Source of the DNA: Azospira sp. I13
Lineage (GTDB): Bacteria > Pseudomonadota > Gammaproteobacteria > Burkholderiales > Rhodocyclaceae
Direction of reading: 5' to 3'
NCBI RefSeq assembly: GCF_003112695.1
Contig: NZ_BFBP01000010.1
Location: 1 to 64,000 of the forward strand
DNA length: 64,000 nt
The notes beneath the pieces were generated by a model that was not told where the DNA came from, did no database searches, and was given only the letters and a program-made list of their open reading frames with translations. The position numbers and the translations under genes are program-made. Every line of letters starts with the position of its first letter. Position 1 is the first letter of the stretch. Shown here one piece after another: positions 10,878 through 20,149 of the stretch.

Positions 10878-10997
10878 GCCACAGAGGACACAGAGCGCAC
10901 AGAGGAGAAAACCGGCAGGAGGGAATCCACGTCAGCGGCAACTCCTCGCCTTTGCTTTGCCCTCGCTTTTCTCTGCGCTCTCTGTGCCCTCTGTGGC
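10878..10997. repeat. intergenic inverted repeat of CACAGAGG type between hemC and hemD
   Basis: The left arm from 10878 reads GCCACAGAGGACACAGAG. The right arm, ending at 10997, gives on the opposite strand GCCACAGAGGGCACAGAG. The arms continue imperfectly for about 30 bases and are about 58 bases apart. This looks like the dispersed intergenic palindrome rich in CACAGAGA that I recall from many proteobacterial genomes. It fills the whole gap between hemC and hemD. A degenerate half copy lies at 63558-63577. Confidence 0.7.
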
Positions 10998-11006
10998 TAA
11001 AAGGTT

Positions 11007-11966
11007 TCAGTGCTTGGCACAAGCCAGGGCAGCGAGGATTTCGCCAGCGCCCTTGGCCTTCAGTTCCTCGGCCAACTGACGGCCCAGGGCGGCGGCTTCC
11101 ACCGGGGTGCCCCAGGCTTCGCCTTCCACCATCTGCTGGCCGTCCACGCTGGCGACGAAGCCGCGCAGCCAGACCTGGCCATTTTTCAGTTCGGCGTAAC
11201 CGCCCAGGGGGATTTGGCAGCTGCCGCCCAGGGCCCGGGAGAAGGCCCGCTCGGCGATGACGCAGGCGGCAGTGGTGGCGTCGTTCAGGGGGGCCACCCA
11301 GGCGGCCGCATCCAGGCGGTCGGCCCGCACCTCGATACCCAGGGCGCCCTGGCCGGGGGCCGGCAGGGACTGCTCGGGGGTGAGCACGGAGCGGATGCGC
11401 GCTTCCAGGCCCAGGCGGATCAGGCCGGCGGCGGCCAGGATGATGGCGTCGTACTGGCCTTCATCGAGTTTACGCAGGCGGGTATCCAGGTTGCCGCGCA
11501 GGCTGCGAATTTGCAGCTTGGGGTACTTGGCCCGCAGGATGGCTTCGCGGCGCAGGCTGGAGGTGCCGACCACGGCGCCTTCCGGCAGGTCTTCCAGGCC
11601 CCGGTAATTGTTGGAGACGAAAGCGTCCCGGGGATTCTCCCGGGCGGAGATGGCCACCAGGGCGAAGCCTTCGGGCATGTCCATGGGCACGTCCTTCAGG
11701 GAGTGCACCGCCAGATCGGCCCGGCCTTCTTCCATGGCCACTTCCAGTTCCTTGATGAACAGGCCCTTGCCGCCGATGGTGGAGAGGGGGCGGTCGAGGA
11801 TCTGGTCGCCCTGGGTGGTCATGCCCAGGATGGCCACTTCGGCGCCGGCGTGAATCTCGGCCAGGCGATCGCGCACATGCTCGGCCTGCCACATGGCCAG
11901 GCGGGATTCCCGGGAGGCGATGACGATGCGGGAAGGAGTGGTTACGTTAGCAGGCGTGGTGGTCAA
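11007..11966 (-). CDS. hemC: porphobilinogen deaminase (hydroxymethylbilane synthase)
   Basis: Polymerises four porphobilinogens into hydroxymethylbilane. The product carries [39 protein letters not shown] with the catalytic Asp (about D92), [21 protein letters not shown] and the dipyrromethane cofactor Cys in [13 protein letters not shown] (about C250). I chose the TTG at 11966 (319 residues; GGGGA four bases upstream). The first in-frame ATG, at 12032, lies upstream of the best -10 element (12023-12028), would not be on that transcript, and has no ribosome site. It would give 341 residues. Divergent from ppc. Confidence 0.93.
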   Translation of the reverse strand: MTTTPANVTTPSRIVIASRESRLAMWQAEHVRDRLAEIHAGAEVAILGMTTQGDQILDRPLSTIGGKGLFIKELEVAMEEGRADLAVHSLKDVPMDMPEGFALVAISARENPRDAFVSNNYRGLEDLPEGAVVGTSSLRREAILRAKYPKLQIRSLRGNLDTRLRKLDEGQYDAIILAAAGLIRLGLEARIRSVLTPEQSLPAPGQGALGIEVRADRLDAAAWVAPLNDATTAACVIAERAFSRALGGSCQIPLGGYAELKNGQVWLRGFVASVDGQQMVEGEAWGTPVEAAALGRQLAEELKAKGAGEILAALACAKH

Positions 11967-12022
11967 AGCGGTCCCCGGAAAAGCGTGAAAATGCCGTGCG
12001 GCGGGTGGAAAAAGTGGCGCCC

Positions 12023-12028
12023 ATTCTA
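12023..12028 (-). promoter_or_regulatory. putative -10 element for hemC
   Basis: TAGAAT followed by GGGCGCC on the minus strand. Transcription would start near 12016, about 50 bases before the TTG start chosen for hemC. Confidence 0.42.
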
Positions 12029-12165
12029 GCATGGGGGCGGGGGGGCACTTTGATGCGGCACAAAAGCGTCATGCCTTCCCCTGCATGGGTGAAAACCCCC
12101 ATAGGCGCTCCTGTTGCAGCGCAGTAATCTGGCCGGGTCATTGTCTTTTCTGCAAGGAATTCATC

Positions 12166-14967
12166 GTGTCTCCCCACGCCGCCGCCTCCCCTGCCTCCGC
12201 CTCCGCCGACAAGGATCTGCCCCTGCGGGAGGACATCCGCCTCCTCGGCCGCCTGCTTGGCGATACCGTGCGGGAGCAGGAGGGGCAGGAGACCTTCACC
12301 GCGGTGGAGACCATCCGCCAGATCGCCGTGCGTTTTGCCCGGGACCAGGAACCGGCCGCCCGGGGCGAACTGGCCGCCATTCTCAACGAGCTGCCGCGGG
12401 ACACCATGCTCTCCGTGGTGCGGGCCTTCACCTATTTCCTGCACTTCGCCAACATCGCCGAGGACCAGCACCACATTCGCCGTCGCCGCACCCACGACAT
12501 CGCCGGCTCCGAACCCCGGGAGGGCAGCCTGGCCTACACCCTGGAGCGCCTGGCCGAATCCGGCGTGGCGGGGGAGGCTCTGGCCAAGGCCCTCTCCATC
12601 GCCCTGGTGTCGCCGGTGCTCACCGCCCATCCCACCGAGGTCAGCCGCAAGAGCATCCTGCACTGCCAGCGGCAGGTGGCCAGCCTGCTGGACGCCCGGG
12701 ACCGGGTGGCCATGACGCCGGAAGAGGCGGCGGACAACGACAGTGCCCTGCGCACCGCCGTGCTCACCCTGTGGCGCACCCGCATGTTGCGGCCCAACCG
12801 GCTGGCGGTGGTGGACGAGGTGAAGAACGGCATCAGCTATTACGACGACACCTTCTTCGCCGAACTGCCCCGGCTCTACTGCCAATTTGAGGATCAGCTG
12901 AAGTCCCGCTTCCCGGAGCAGTCCTGGGACCTGCCCAATTTCTTCCGCATCGGCAGCTGGATTGGCGGCGACCGGGACGGCAATCCCTTCGTCACCGCCG
13001 ACATCCTCAAGGAAGCCCTGCGCCTGCAGTCGTCCGCCGCCCTGGATTTCTATCTCGACGAAATCCATGCCCTGGGCGCCGACCTGCCCCTGTCGCAAAT
13101 GCTGCTGCCGGTCTCCGCCGAACTCGCCGCCCTGGCTGACCGCTCCCCGGACCGCTCGCCCCACCGGGTGGATGAGGCCTATCGCCGCGCCCTCACCGGC
13201 ATCTACGCCCGCCTGGCGGCCACTTCCGAATCCCTGGACAAGCACCCGCCGGTGCGCCACGCCGTGGCGGACGATGCGCCCTATGAGTCCGCCGCCGCCC
13301 TGGTGGCCGATCTCCAGGTGCTGGCCGATTCCCTCGCCGCCCACGGCGCCGGCCTGCTGGCCCGGGGGCGGTTGCGCCGCCTGATCCGGGCCGTGCAGGT
13401 GTTCGGCTTCCATCTGGCGCCCATCGACCTGCGCCAGAACTCGGACGTGCACGAGCGCAGCGTGGCCGAACTGCTGGCCAAGGCGGGCCGTCTGCCTGAC
13501 GTAGCGGCCTACTCCGCCCTCGACGAAGCGGCCCGTATCGCCCTGCTGGCGGAGGAAATCGCCAGTCCCCGGCCCCTCTATTCGCCCCATCTGGATTATT
13601 CGGAGGAGACCGCCGGCGAGCTGGCCATCTTCTTCGCCGCCCGGGAACTGAAGACCCGCTACGGCGACGCCGCCCTGCCCAACTGCATCATCTCCAAGAC
13701 CGACGGCGCCTCCGACCTGCTGGAAGTAGCCCTGCTGGCCAAGGAGGCCGGCCTGCTCATTCCCGGTACCGAACCGAAGCTGGCGGTGAACATCATTCCC
13801 CTCTTCGAGACCATCGACGACCTGCGCCGCTCCGCCCCGGTCATGGCCAGCCTCTTCGCCCTGCCGGCCTACCGGGCCCTGGTCTCCGCCCGGGGCGAGG
13901 AGCAGGAGGTGATGCTGGGCTACTCCGACAGCAACAAGGACGGCGGCTTCCTCACCTCCGGCTGGGAGCTGTACCAGGCCGAGATTGCGCTGACCCGGGT
14001 GTTTGCCGATGCGGGCGTGCGCCTGCGCCTCTTCCACGGTCGCGGCGGTTCCGTCGGCCGGGGTGGCGGCCCCAGCTACCAGGCTATCCTGGCCCAGCCC
14101 GCCGGCGCCGTCTCCGGCCAGATCCGCATCACCGAGCAGGGGGAGGTCATCGCCTCCAAGTACGCCAACCCGGAAGTGGGCCGGCGCAACCTGGAAATTC
14201 TCGCCGCCGCCACCCTGGAGGCCACCCTCACCGACCACGAAAACCGCGTCGAGCCGGCCCGGCCCTACCACGCGGTGATGGATCGCCTCTCCCAGCTGGC
14301 CTTCGCCGCCTACCGGGGCCTGGTGTACGAAACCCCGGGTTTCACCACCTATTTCCGCGAATCCACCCCGGTCTCCGAAATCGCCAACCTCAACATCGGC
14401 AGCCGCCCCGCCTCCCGCAAGAAGTCGGACGCCATCGAAGACCTGCGGGCCATTCCCTGGGTCTTCAGCTGGGCCCAGTGCCGCCTCATGCTGCCCGGCT
14501 GGTACGGCTTCGGCAGTGCCGTGGAAGCCTGGCTGGGCGAGCATCCCGAGGGCAAGGAAGCGGGCCTCGCCACCCTGCGCAAGATGTACCGCAACTGGCC
14601 CTTCTTCCGCACCCTGCTTTCCAACATGGACATGGTGCTGGCCAAGACCGATATCGCCATCGCCTCCCGCTACGCCGAACTGGTGACCGATGCCGAACTG
14701 CGTGCCGCCATCTTCGGCCGCATCCAGGCCGAGTGGGAGCGCACCCGCAGCCTGCTGCTGGCCATCGAGGAGCAGGCCGAACTGCTGGCGGACAACCCGC
14801 TGCTGAAGCGCTCCATCCGCAACCGTTTCCCCTACATGGACCCGCTGAATCACCTGCAGGTGGAACTGCTGCACCGCCACCGGGCGGGGGAGACGGACGA
14901 GCGCATCCGCCGCGGCATCCACCTCACCATCAATGGCGTGGCCGCCGGTTTACGCAACAGCGGATAA
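12166..14967 (+). CDS. ppc: phosphoenolpyruvate carboxylase
   Basis: Carboxylates PEP to oxaloacetate to refill the TCA cycle. The 933-residue product has all key motifs: [11 protein letters not shown] with catalytic His165, [15 protein letters not shown], the PEP-binding and catalytic [24 protein letters not shown] and the C-terminal [18 protein letters not shown]. The start is the GTG at 12166, with AAGGA seven bases upstream. An in-frame upstream ATG at 12031 overlaps the hemC promoter area and encodes a non-conserved leader. The gap to hemC holds no gene. Confidence 0.97.
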   Translation: MSPHAAASPASASADKDLPLREDIRLLGRLLGDTVREQEGQETFTAVETIRQIAVRFARDQEPAARGELAAILNELPRDTMLSVVRAFTYFLHFANIAEDQHHIRRRRTHDIAGSEPREGSLAYTLERLAESGVAGEALAKALSIALVSPVLTAHPTEVSRKSILHCQRQVASLLDARDRVAMTPEEAADNDSALRTAVLTLWRTRMLRPNRLAVVDEVKNGISYYDDTFFAELPRLYCQFEDQLKSRFPEQSWDLPNFFRIGSWIGGDRDGNPFVTADILKEALRLQSSAALDFYLDEIHALGADLPLSQMLLPVSAELAALADRSPDRSPHRVDEAYRRALTGIYARLAATSESLDKHPPVRHAVADDAPYESAAALVADLQVLADSLAAHGAGLLARGRLRRLIRAVQVFGFHLAPIDLRQNSDVHERSVAELLAKAGRLPDVAAYSALDEAARIALLAEEIASPRPLYSPHLDYSEETAGELAIFFAARELKTRYGDAALPNCIISKTDGASDLLEVALLAKEAGLLIPGTEPKLAVNIIPLFETIDDLRRSAPVMASLFALPAYRALVSARGEEQEVMLGYSDSNKDGGFLTSGWELYQAEIALTRVFADAGVRLRLFHGRGGSVGRGGGPSYQAILAQPAGAVSGQIRITEQGEVIASKYANPEVGRRNLEILAAATLEATLTDHENRVEPARPYHAVMDRLSQLAFAAYRGLVYETPGFTTYFRESTPVSEIANLNIGSRPASRKKSDAIEDLRAIPWVFSWAQCRLMLPGWYGFGSAVEAWLGEHPEGKEAGLATLRKMYRNWPFFRTLLSNMDMVLAKTDIAIASRYAELVTDAELRAAIFGRIQAEWERTRSLLLAIEEQAELLADNPLLKRSIRNRFPYMDPLNHLQVELLHRHRAGETDERIRRGIHLTINGVAAGLRNSG

Positions 14968-15006
14968 AACAATTTTTACTATTCATAATCAATGGTGCAC
15001 CGCGAA

Positions 15007-15034
15007 TTGACTGGAAATAAAGACTCCCTATAGT
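15007..15034 (+). promoter_or_regulatory. sigma-70-like promoter of the acetate transporter
   Basis: TTGACT (5/6), 16 bases, TATAGT (5/6). Start of transcription would be near 15041, leaving a leader of about 190 bases before the ATG at 15231. Confidence 0.6.
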
Positions 15035-15097
15035 GCGTGTCGAGATTCGGAAAAATACGATTTCATAATTCGTAATTTGTTGCCCCGGCTGCAAAAA

Positions 15098-15151
15098 GAA
15101 AGGGGGCGGGAATGGCGCCGGCCGACAGGCCTGCCTTCCCCGCCCCCTTTC
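15098..15151 (+). promoter_or_regulatory. GC-rich stem-loop in the leader of the acetate transporter
   Basis: The arms GAAAGGGGGCGGGAA (15098-15112) and TTCCCCGCCCCCTTTC (15136-15151) pair with one bulge. An inner hairpin GGCC-GACA-GGCC lies at 15120-15131. No T-run follows on the plus strand, so it is not a classical terminator of the transporter message. It could still stop ppc read-through or act as a leader structure. Confidence 0.5.
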
Positions 15152-15230
15152 TGTGGCCTCCCGTCCGCCGGGCAGCAATGCCGACCTCGATCGACTAAAC
15201 ACAACGCAAACACAACGCGAGGGAGTTTTT

Positions 15231-15863
15231 ATGCAACAGCAAGCGCAGGTCATGGAGACCAAGATTGTCATGTCCGACCCCACCGCCCTGGGGGTGTTCG
15301 GCCTGGCCACGGTCACCTTCGTCGCCGCTTCCGCCAAGATGGGCTGGACCAGCGGTGTCACCTTCCTGATTCCCTGGGCCCTCTTCCTGGGTTCCATCGC
15401 CCAGATCTGGGCCTCTACCATCGACTTCAAGAAGAACAACTACTTCGGCGCCATCGTGCTCGGTGCCTACGGCCTGTTCTGGATCGCCGTAGCCATGCAC
15501 TGGGCCATCAGCCTGGGCTGGTTCGGCGAACTCGACCCGGCCAAGGCCGACCCGCGCCAGTTCGCCTTCGCCTGTATCGCCTATTTCATCTTCTCCCTCT
15601 TCATCATGGTGGCGGCCTTCGAGGCCAACAAGGTGTTTGCCGCCATCCTGGTGCTGATCAACGTGCTGCTGCCCTCCCTGGCCCTCTCCATGCTGGGCGT
15701 GGCCCCGGGCTTCTTCAGCGGCGCTGCCGCCTGGTCTGAACTGGCCATCGCCCTGCTGGGCTTCTATGCTGCCGGTGCCATTTTCATCAACAGCTACTTC
15801 GGCCGCCCCCTGCTCTCCCTGGGCAAGCCCCTGGGCCTGATCCGAAAGGGCCCGGCCAAGTAA
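15231..15863 (+). CDS. acetate uptake transporter, GPR1/FUN34/YaaH (SatP) family
   Basis: A 210-residue inner-membrane protein with six predicted helices. The start of helix 1 reads DPTALGVFGLATVTF, close to the family signature NPAPLGL(L/M)GFG. Others are IPWALFLGSIAQIWAS, FAFACIAYFIFSLFIMVAAFEANK and the C-terminal FINSYFGRPLLSLG. Known members move acetate or succinate with protons. Start ATG at 15231, with GAGGGAG nearby. It has its own promoter at 15007-15034 and is followed by a terminator and an acyl-CoA synthetase gene, which suggests uptake then activation of short acids. The substrate is inferred from the family. Confidence 0.82.
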   Translation: MQQQAQVMETKIVMSDPTALGVFGLATVTFVAASAKMGWTSGVTFLIPWALFLGSIAQIWASTIDFKKNNYFGAIVLGAYGLFWIAVAMHWAISLGWFGELDPAKADPRQFAFACIAYFIFSLFIMVAAFEANKVFAAILVLINVLLPSLALSMLGVAPGFFSGAAAWSELAIALLGFYAAGAIFINSYFGRPLLSLGKPLGLIRKGPAK

Positions 15864-15927
15864 GCCGCCTTGCCCCGGCCCCCACGGGCCGGGCTTCCCT
15901 GAAAATGACAGGGAATGGCTGGAAAGT

Positions 15928-15966
15928 GCAGGGCCGGCGAGGGCAAGCTCCCCGGCCCTGCTTTTT
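15928..15966 (+). terminator. terminator of the acetate transporter gene
   Basis: Stem GCAGGGCCGG / CCGGCCCTGC, 14-base loop, then T5. Confidence 0.8.
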
Positions 15967-15993
15967 GCCATAAAAATATTCCAAAACAATCGT

Positions 15994-16009
15994 TGGGGCG
16001 GGGACTGCC
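15994..16009 (+). promoter_or_regulatory. weak candidate sigma-54 promoter of the acyl-CoA synthetase
   Basis: TGGGGCGGGGACTGCC shows GG, ten bases, GC with partial agreement to TGGCACG-N4-TTGCA. It lies 60 bases before the ATG. In a GC-rich genome such a match can arise by chance. Confidence 0.2.
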
Positions 16010-16068
16010 CCTTTCCTAGACTGCCTCCTGTGCAGCGGCATCGGCCGCTCCCCGCATCAGGAGGCGAC

Positions 16069-17655
16069 ATGCAGCAACCCACCACCCTCATCGGCCACCA
16101 CGCCCGCTACCGGCCCGACCACACCGCCGTGGTCTTTGCCGACGGCGCCACGACCACGCGCCTTTCCTGGCGCGAATTCCACCGCCGGATCAATCGCCTG
16201 GCCAACGCCCTGCTGGCCCGGGGCATCAAGCAGGGCGACCGGGTCGCCACGGTGCTGCCCAACAGCCTGGAACTGCTGGAAATCTACTGGGCGGTGCCGC
16301 GCATCGGCGCCGTGCTGGTGCCCCTCTCGCCCCTGCTCAACGCCGCGGGCCTCGGCAGCCTGTTGGCGGATGCGGGCGCCACGGCGCTGTTTATCCATCC
16401 CGGCGCCCTGGAGGAGGTGGATAGCCTGCGCGGCGAACTGCCTGCCCTGGAGTCCCAGCGCATCGTGGTGGTGGGCGACGTTTCCGGCGAGGCAGGCCGG
16501 CCTGCCCAGGCCGGCGCCCACGGCGACTATCCTGACTACGCCGCCTTCACCGCCGACGCCCCGGAGAGCGAACCGGAAATCCCCCACCCTGCCGGCGACG
16601 ACATTTTCGCCATCATGTATTCCAGCGGCACCACCGGCCTGCCCAAGGGCATCCTGCAATCCCACGCCTGCCGCGCCGCCTACTGCACCCTGCTGGCCTC
16701 CACCTGGCGCATGAGCCCGGAGTCGGTGGTGCTGCACAGCGGCGGCATCGTCTTCAATGGCGCCCTGCTGACCCTATTCCCCGCCGTCTACCTGGGGGCC
16801 ACCTATGTGCTGGCGAAGCAGTTCGACCCGGCCCTGGCCATCGAGTTGATCGCCCAGGAAAAAGTCACCCACACCGTGGTGGTGCCCTCCCAGATCATCG
16901 GCATCCTGGACCACCCCAGCTTTGCTCCGGAGAAACTGGCCTCTATCGAGACTTTCCTCTCCGTCGGCGCGCCCCTGTTGCAGGAGCGCAAGCAGGCCCT
17001 CAACCAGTTTTTCCCCAACCGCTTCTACGAACTCTATGGCCTCACCGAGGGCTTCATTACCGTGCTGGATCGCAGCCAGGCCCAGCGCAAGCCCCTCTCG
17101 GTGGGCACCCCGCCCCAGTTCTACGACCTGCGCATCGTCGGCGAGGACGGCCGCGACCTGCCGCCCGGTGAAGTGGGCGAGGTGGTGGGCAAGGGCCCCA
17201 TCCTCATGAGCGGCTATTACAACCGTCCCGAGCTGACGGCCCAGACCCTGCGCGATGGCTGGCTGCACACCGGCGACCTGGGCTACCGGGACGAGGAGGG
17301 CTACCTGCATCTGGTGGACCGCAAGAAGGACATGATCGACTCCGGCGGGGTCAAGGTGTACCCCAAGGACATCGAGGAAATCGCCGCCTGCCACCCGGCG
17401 GTGAAGGAGGTGGCGGTGTTCGGCATTCCCCACGACAAATGGGGGGAGACGCCCCACGCCGCCATCGTCCTCAAAGCCCCGGTGGCAGTAAGCCCGACGG
17501 AACTACGGGACTGGGTGAACGCGCGGGTGGCGGCCAAGTACCAACGCCTGCATTCGGTGGAGATCGTGCACGACTTCCCCCGCAACGCCGCCGGCAAAAC
17601 CTTGAAGCGCACCCTGCGGGACCCCTGGTGGGCCGGGCGGGAGCGGCAGATCTGA
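16069..17655 (+). CDS. AMP-dependent acyl-CoA synthetase
   Basis: A 528-residue member of the ANL superfamily that should activate a carboxylic acid as acyl-AMP and then acyl-CoA. It shows the P-loop-like motif YSSGTTGLPKGILQSH, the A5 motif YELYGLTEG, and the A7-A8 motifs GWLHTGDLGYRDEEGYLHLVDRKKDMI. The catalytic lysine is in GKTLKRTLRD. The ATG at 16069 has a strong AGGAGG upstream. The sequence fits the long or medium chain FadD-like group, but the substrate cannot be read from it. It is the only gene between terminators at 15928-15966 and 17756-17785. Confidence 0.87.
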   Translation: MQQPTTLIGHHARYRPDHTAVVFADGATTTRLSWREFHRRINRLANALLARGIKQGDRVATVLPNSLELLEIYWAVPRIGAVLVPLSPLLNAAGLGSLLADAGATALFIHPGALEEVDSLRGELPALESQRIVVVGDVSGEAGRPAQAGAHGDYPDYAAFTADAPESEPEIPHPAGDDIFAIMYSSGTTGLPKGILQSHACRAAYCTLLASTWRMSPESVVLHSGGIVFNGALLTLFPAVYLGATYVLAKQFDPALAIELIAQEKVTHTVVVPSQIIGILDHPSFAPEKLASIETFLSVGAPLLQERKQALNQFFPNRFYELYGLTEGFITVLDRSQAQRKPLSVGTPPQFYDLRIVGEDGRDLPPGEVGEVVGKGPILMSGYYNRPELTAQTLRDGWLHTGDLGYRDEEGYLHLVDRKKDMIDSGGVKVYPKDIEEIAACHPAVKEVAVFGIPHDKWGETPHAAIVLKAPVAVSPTELRDWVNARVAAKYQRLHSVEIVHDFPRNAAGKTLKRTLRDPWWAGRERQI

Positions 17656-17755
17656 GGCCCGGTCCGGCATTCGCGTCGCCGCTCCGTTGCGGCGACGCCG
17701 CCCTTCGTTTCCGGCCGCATCCGGCAAGCACCTCCCCAATGTGAAGCGGCCTTTG

Positions 17756-17785
17756 GCCCCCGCCCCGGCGGGGGCTTGTTTTTTT
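17756..17785 (+). terminator. terminator of the acyl-CoA synthetase gene
   Basis: Stem GCCCCCGCC / GGCGGGGGC with a two-base loop, followed by TTGTTTTTTT. Confidence 0.85.
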
Positions 17786-17839
17786 ACGGCGCCGCCCCCA
17801 CCTCCCGGAACAGGTTTCATGACGCTCTGTGCCGTCCGT

Positions 17840-17857
17840 GTAACACCTTGTAAGGTG
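17840..17857 (+). promoter_or_regulatory. candidate operator before the DegP-like protease
   Basis: GTAAC-ACCTT-GTAAG is a direct repeat with ten-base period that resembles the CpxR box GTAAA-N5-GTAAA. The same bases contain the perfect 14-base palindrome CACCTTGTAAGGTG (17844-17857). It ends about 25 bases upstream of a possible -10 (TAATCT, 17882-17887), the position expected for an activator. The regulator is not in the window. Confidence 0.45.
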
Positions 17858-17921
17858 CCGTGCGCGGCGGTGGAAATTCGCTAATCTTCATTCCTGCCCC
17901 AATTTCCGGAGGACTCTCCCC

Positions 17922-19421
17922 ATGACCAGGACGCCTTTCCGCGCCATGCCTTTCCGCTTCTCCCGCACTCTGGCCGCCTTTGCCGCCGGGGGCCTGCTGG
18001 CGGTGGCCGCCAGCCATGCCGACCTCTCCCTGATTTCCGCCTCCAAGGCCGCCACCAATGGCACCACGCCGCCGGCAAGCGCCATCCAGGCGGCTCCCGC
18101 CAATGCCCCGGCCGCCGCACCCCTGGCCGCGCTACCCGATTTCTCCGCCCTGGTGGAGCAGGTGGGGGGCGCCGTGGTGAACATTTCCACCGTCACCCTG
18201 GCCAAGAACAGCCCGGTGAACGGCCTCAACCCCAACGACCCCTTCTACGACTTCCTGCGCCGCTTCGGCATCGCCCCGGGCATGGGGTCTCCCCAGCCCC
18301 AGGAAAGCCGAGGCATCGGCTCCGGCTTCATCGTCAGCCCCGACGGCTATGTGCTGACCAACGCCCACGTGGTGGCCGATGCCGACGAGGTGGTGGTGAA
18401 GCTCACCGACAAGCGGGACTTCAAGGCCAAGGTGGTGGGCATCGACCGCCGCAGCGACGTGGCCCTGATCAAGATTTCCGCCAGCAACCTGCCCGCGGTG
18501 AAGATCGGCAGCCCGGAACGCCTCAAGGTGGGCGAGTGGGTGGCGGCCATCGGCGCTCCCTTCGGCTTCGAGAACTCCGTCACCGCCGGCATCGTCAGCG
18601 CCAAGTCCCGGGCCCTGCCGGATGAAACCTATGTGCCCTTCATCCAGACCGACGTGGCCATCAACCCGGGCAATTCCGGCGGCCCCCTCTTCAACCTGAA
18701 GGGCGAGGTGGTAGGCATCAACTCCCAGATTTACAGCCGCTCCGGCGGCTACCAGGGCATTTCTTTCGCCATTCCCATCGATGTGGCTATGAAGGTCAAG
18801 GAGCAGCTGCAAAAGACCGGCAAGGTGCAGCGCGGCCGCCTCGGCGTCACCATGCAGCCGGTGACCAAGGAACTGGCCGAATCCTTCGGCCTGGAAAAGC
18901 CCAATGGTGCCCTGGTCACCGGGGTAGACCGGGGCAGCCCGGCGGACAAGGCCGGCCTGCAACCGGGGGATGTCATCGTCGCTCTGGACGGGGTGGCCCT
19001 GGAAGAAGCCACCGATCTGCCGCGCAAGGTGGGGGACAGCGCCCCCGGCACCAAGCTGAGTCTCACCCTGCTGCGGGACGGCAAGCGCCTGGAAAAGCAG
19101 GCCACCCTGGCTGCCATGCCCAATGAAACCACCGCCCGCAGCCAGGAAGCCCCGGCCGGCGGCCGCATCGGTCTGGCCGTGCGCCCCCTGAGCAAGGAAG
19201 AAAGCGCCGCCCTGGGCACCAGCGGCGTGGTAGTGGTGGGCGTCAACGGCCCCGCCGCCCGCGCCGGCCTGCAGGAAGGCGACGTGGTGCTGGCAGTAAA
19301 CAACACCCGGGTCGCCACCCCCGCCCAGCTGAAGGAGCTGGTGGACCAGGGCGGCAAGCGCTTCGCCCTGCTGGTGCAGCGCGGCGATGCCCGGCTCTAC
19401 GTACCGGTGCGGGTGGACTGA
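17922..19421 (+). CDS. periplasmic serine protease, Do/DegP/MucD family
   Basis: A 499-residue envelope protease and chaperone. It has a signal peptide (about residues 1-33), then the trypsin-like domain with the triad H149 (LTNAHVV), D179 (RRSDVALI) and S252 (NPGNSGGPL). Two C-terminal PDZ domains follow, at about 285-370 and 405-490. The layout is that of DegP, DegQ or MucD, which degrade or refold misfolded periplasmic proteins. ATG 17922 has GGAGGA eight bases upstream. The upstream direct repeat at 17840-17854 suggests envelope-stress control. The exact orthologue is left open. Confidence 0.93.
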   Translation: MTRTPFRAMPFRFSRTLAAFAAGGLLAVAASHADLSLISASKAATNGTTPPASAIQAAPANAPAAAPLAALPDFSALVEQVGGAVVNISTVTLAKNSPVNGLNPNDPFYDFLRRFGIAPGMGSPQPQESRGIGSGFIVSPDGYVLTNAHVVADADEVVVKLTDKRDFKAKVVGIDRRSDVALIKISASNLPAVKIGSPERLKVGEWVAAIGAPFGFENSVTAGIVSAKSRALPDETYVPFIQTDVAINPGNSGGPLFNLKGEVVGINSQIYSRSGGYQGISFAIPIDVAMKVKEQLQKTGKVQRGRLGVTMQPVTKELAESFGLEKPNGALVTGVDRGSPADKAGLQPGDVIVALDGVALEEATDLPRKVGDSAPGTKLSLTLLRDGKRLEKQATLAAMPNETTARSQEAPAGGRIGLAVRPLSKEESAALGTSGVVVVGVNGPAARAGLQEGDVVLAVNNTRVATPAQLKELVDQGGKRFALLVQRGDARLYVPVRVD

Positions 19422-19533
19422 GTCGGTCCGCTACCCCGGTCTAAGAGCCGCCCCTGGGCTTATGCTTTTGTAATTCCCAGACGCCAATGGTAGCGTCTCC
19501 CTGATCGACACCATCGTCATGGGAGGCGTACCA

Positions 19534-20016
19534 ATGGATTATCTGAAGAAAGCCCTGGGCGCCATTGCCCAGGGCTTGTTGTTTGGCCTGGGCTTCAGCA
19601 TCGCCGCCTGGCTGGCCTACTTTGCCACCCAGACCTACGGCATGGGCCAGGAAGCCACCGGCAGCCGGCCCTACGCGGCAATGAGCGAAGGGCCGGCCAC
19701 ATCCCCTGCACCGGCGACGGCCGAGCCGGCGAGCGCCGAGCCCTGGCTGTTCTCAGAGGTGGAGGAACACAGCACCGCCGATGGCCGGGTCTTTTTCACC
19801 GGCAAGGTCACCAGCAAGGGGCGCAGCCGGGCCACCGGCATCAACATCGAGGTCAACCTGTTCCAGGGTGCCAAGTTCGTGGATCAGTATTCGTCCTACC
19901 TTTCCGGCAGCATCGCCGTCGGCGAAAGCCGCTACTTCAAGGTCTCCTGCGGCTGCAAGGATGCTCCCCCAGCCCGGCACGACAGCTACAAGATTCAGGT
20001 GCTGAGCGGCTACTGA
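19534..20016 (+). CDS. membrane-anchored FxLYD-like protein of unknown function
   Basis: A 160-residue protein with one N-terminal membrane helix (about residues 9-27), a low-complexity Ala/Pro/Thr linker (about 40-72), and a C-terminal beta-rich domain. That domain (FTGKVTSKGRSRATGINIEV then SGSIAVGESRYFKVSC) resembles FxLYD domains of extracytoplasmic proteins. The ATG at 19534 has GGGAGG seven bases upstream; an ATG at 19519 lies before that ribosome site and was not chosen. It lies between the DegP-like gene and a terminator. Function unknown; it probably faces the periplasm. Confidence 0.72.
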   Translation: MDYLKKALGAIAQGLLFGLGFSIAAWLAYFATQTYGMGQEATGSRPYAAMSEGPATSPAPATAEPASAEPWLFSEVEEHSTADGRVFFTGKVTSKGRSRATGINIEVNLFQGAKFVDQYSSYLSGSIAVGESRYFKVSCGCKDAPPARHDSYKIQVLSGY

Positions 20017-20046
20017 GCAGCGGCGCGCCCCTTCCTGGCGGCCGGC

Positions 20047-20082
20047 GGCCCGGGCTATAGTTTCGGCCCGGGCCTTTTCTTT
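20047..20082 (+). terminator. terminator after the FxLYD-like gene
   Basis: Stem GGCCCGGGC / GCCCGGGCC, ten-base loop, then TTTTCTTT. Confidence 0.8.
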
Positions 20083-20149
20083 GGCGCATGCCTGCCTTGC
20101 ATTCCGCCGCTGCGGCCCCTTCTTCACCGCTCACGCCACCGGAGCCGCC

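Noticed and set aside
10878-10997. CACAGAG repeats considered as a CRISPR remnant
   Set aside because: There are two inverted arms, not direct repeats with regular spacers, and no cas gene is present.
11947-14922. A 991-codon minus-strand frame opposite ppc
   Set aside because: Shadow of PEP carboxylase, whose motifs are complete on the plus strand.
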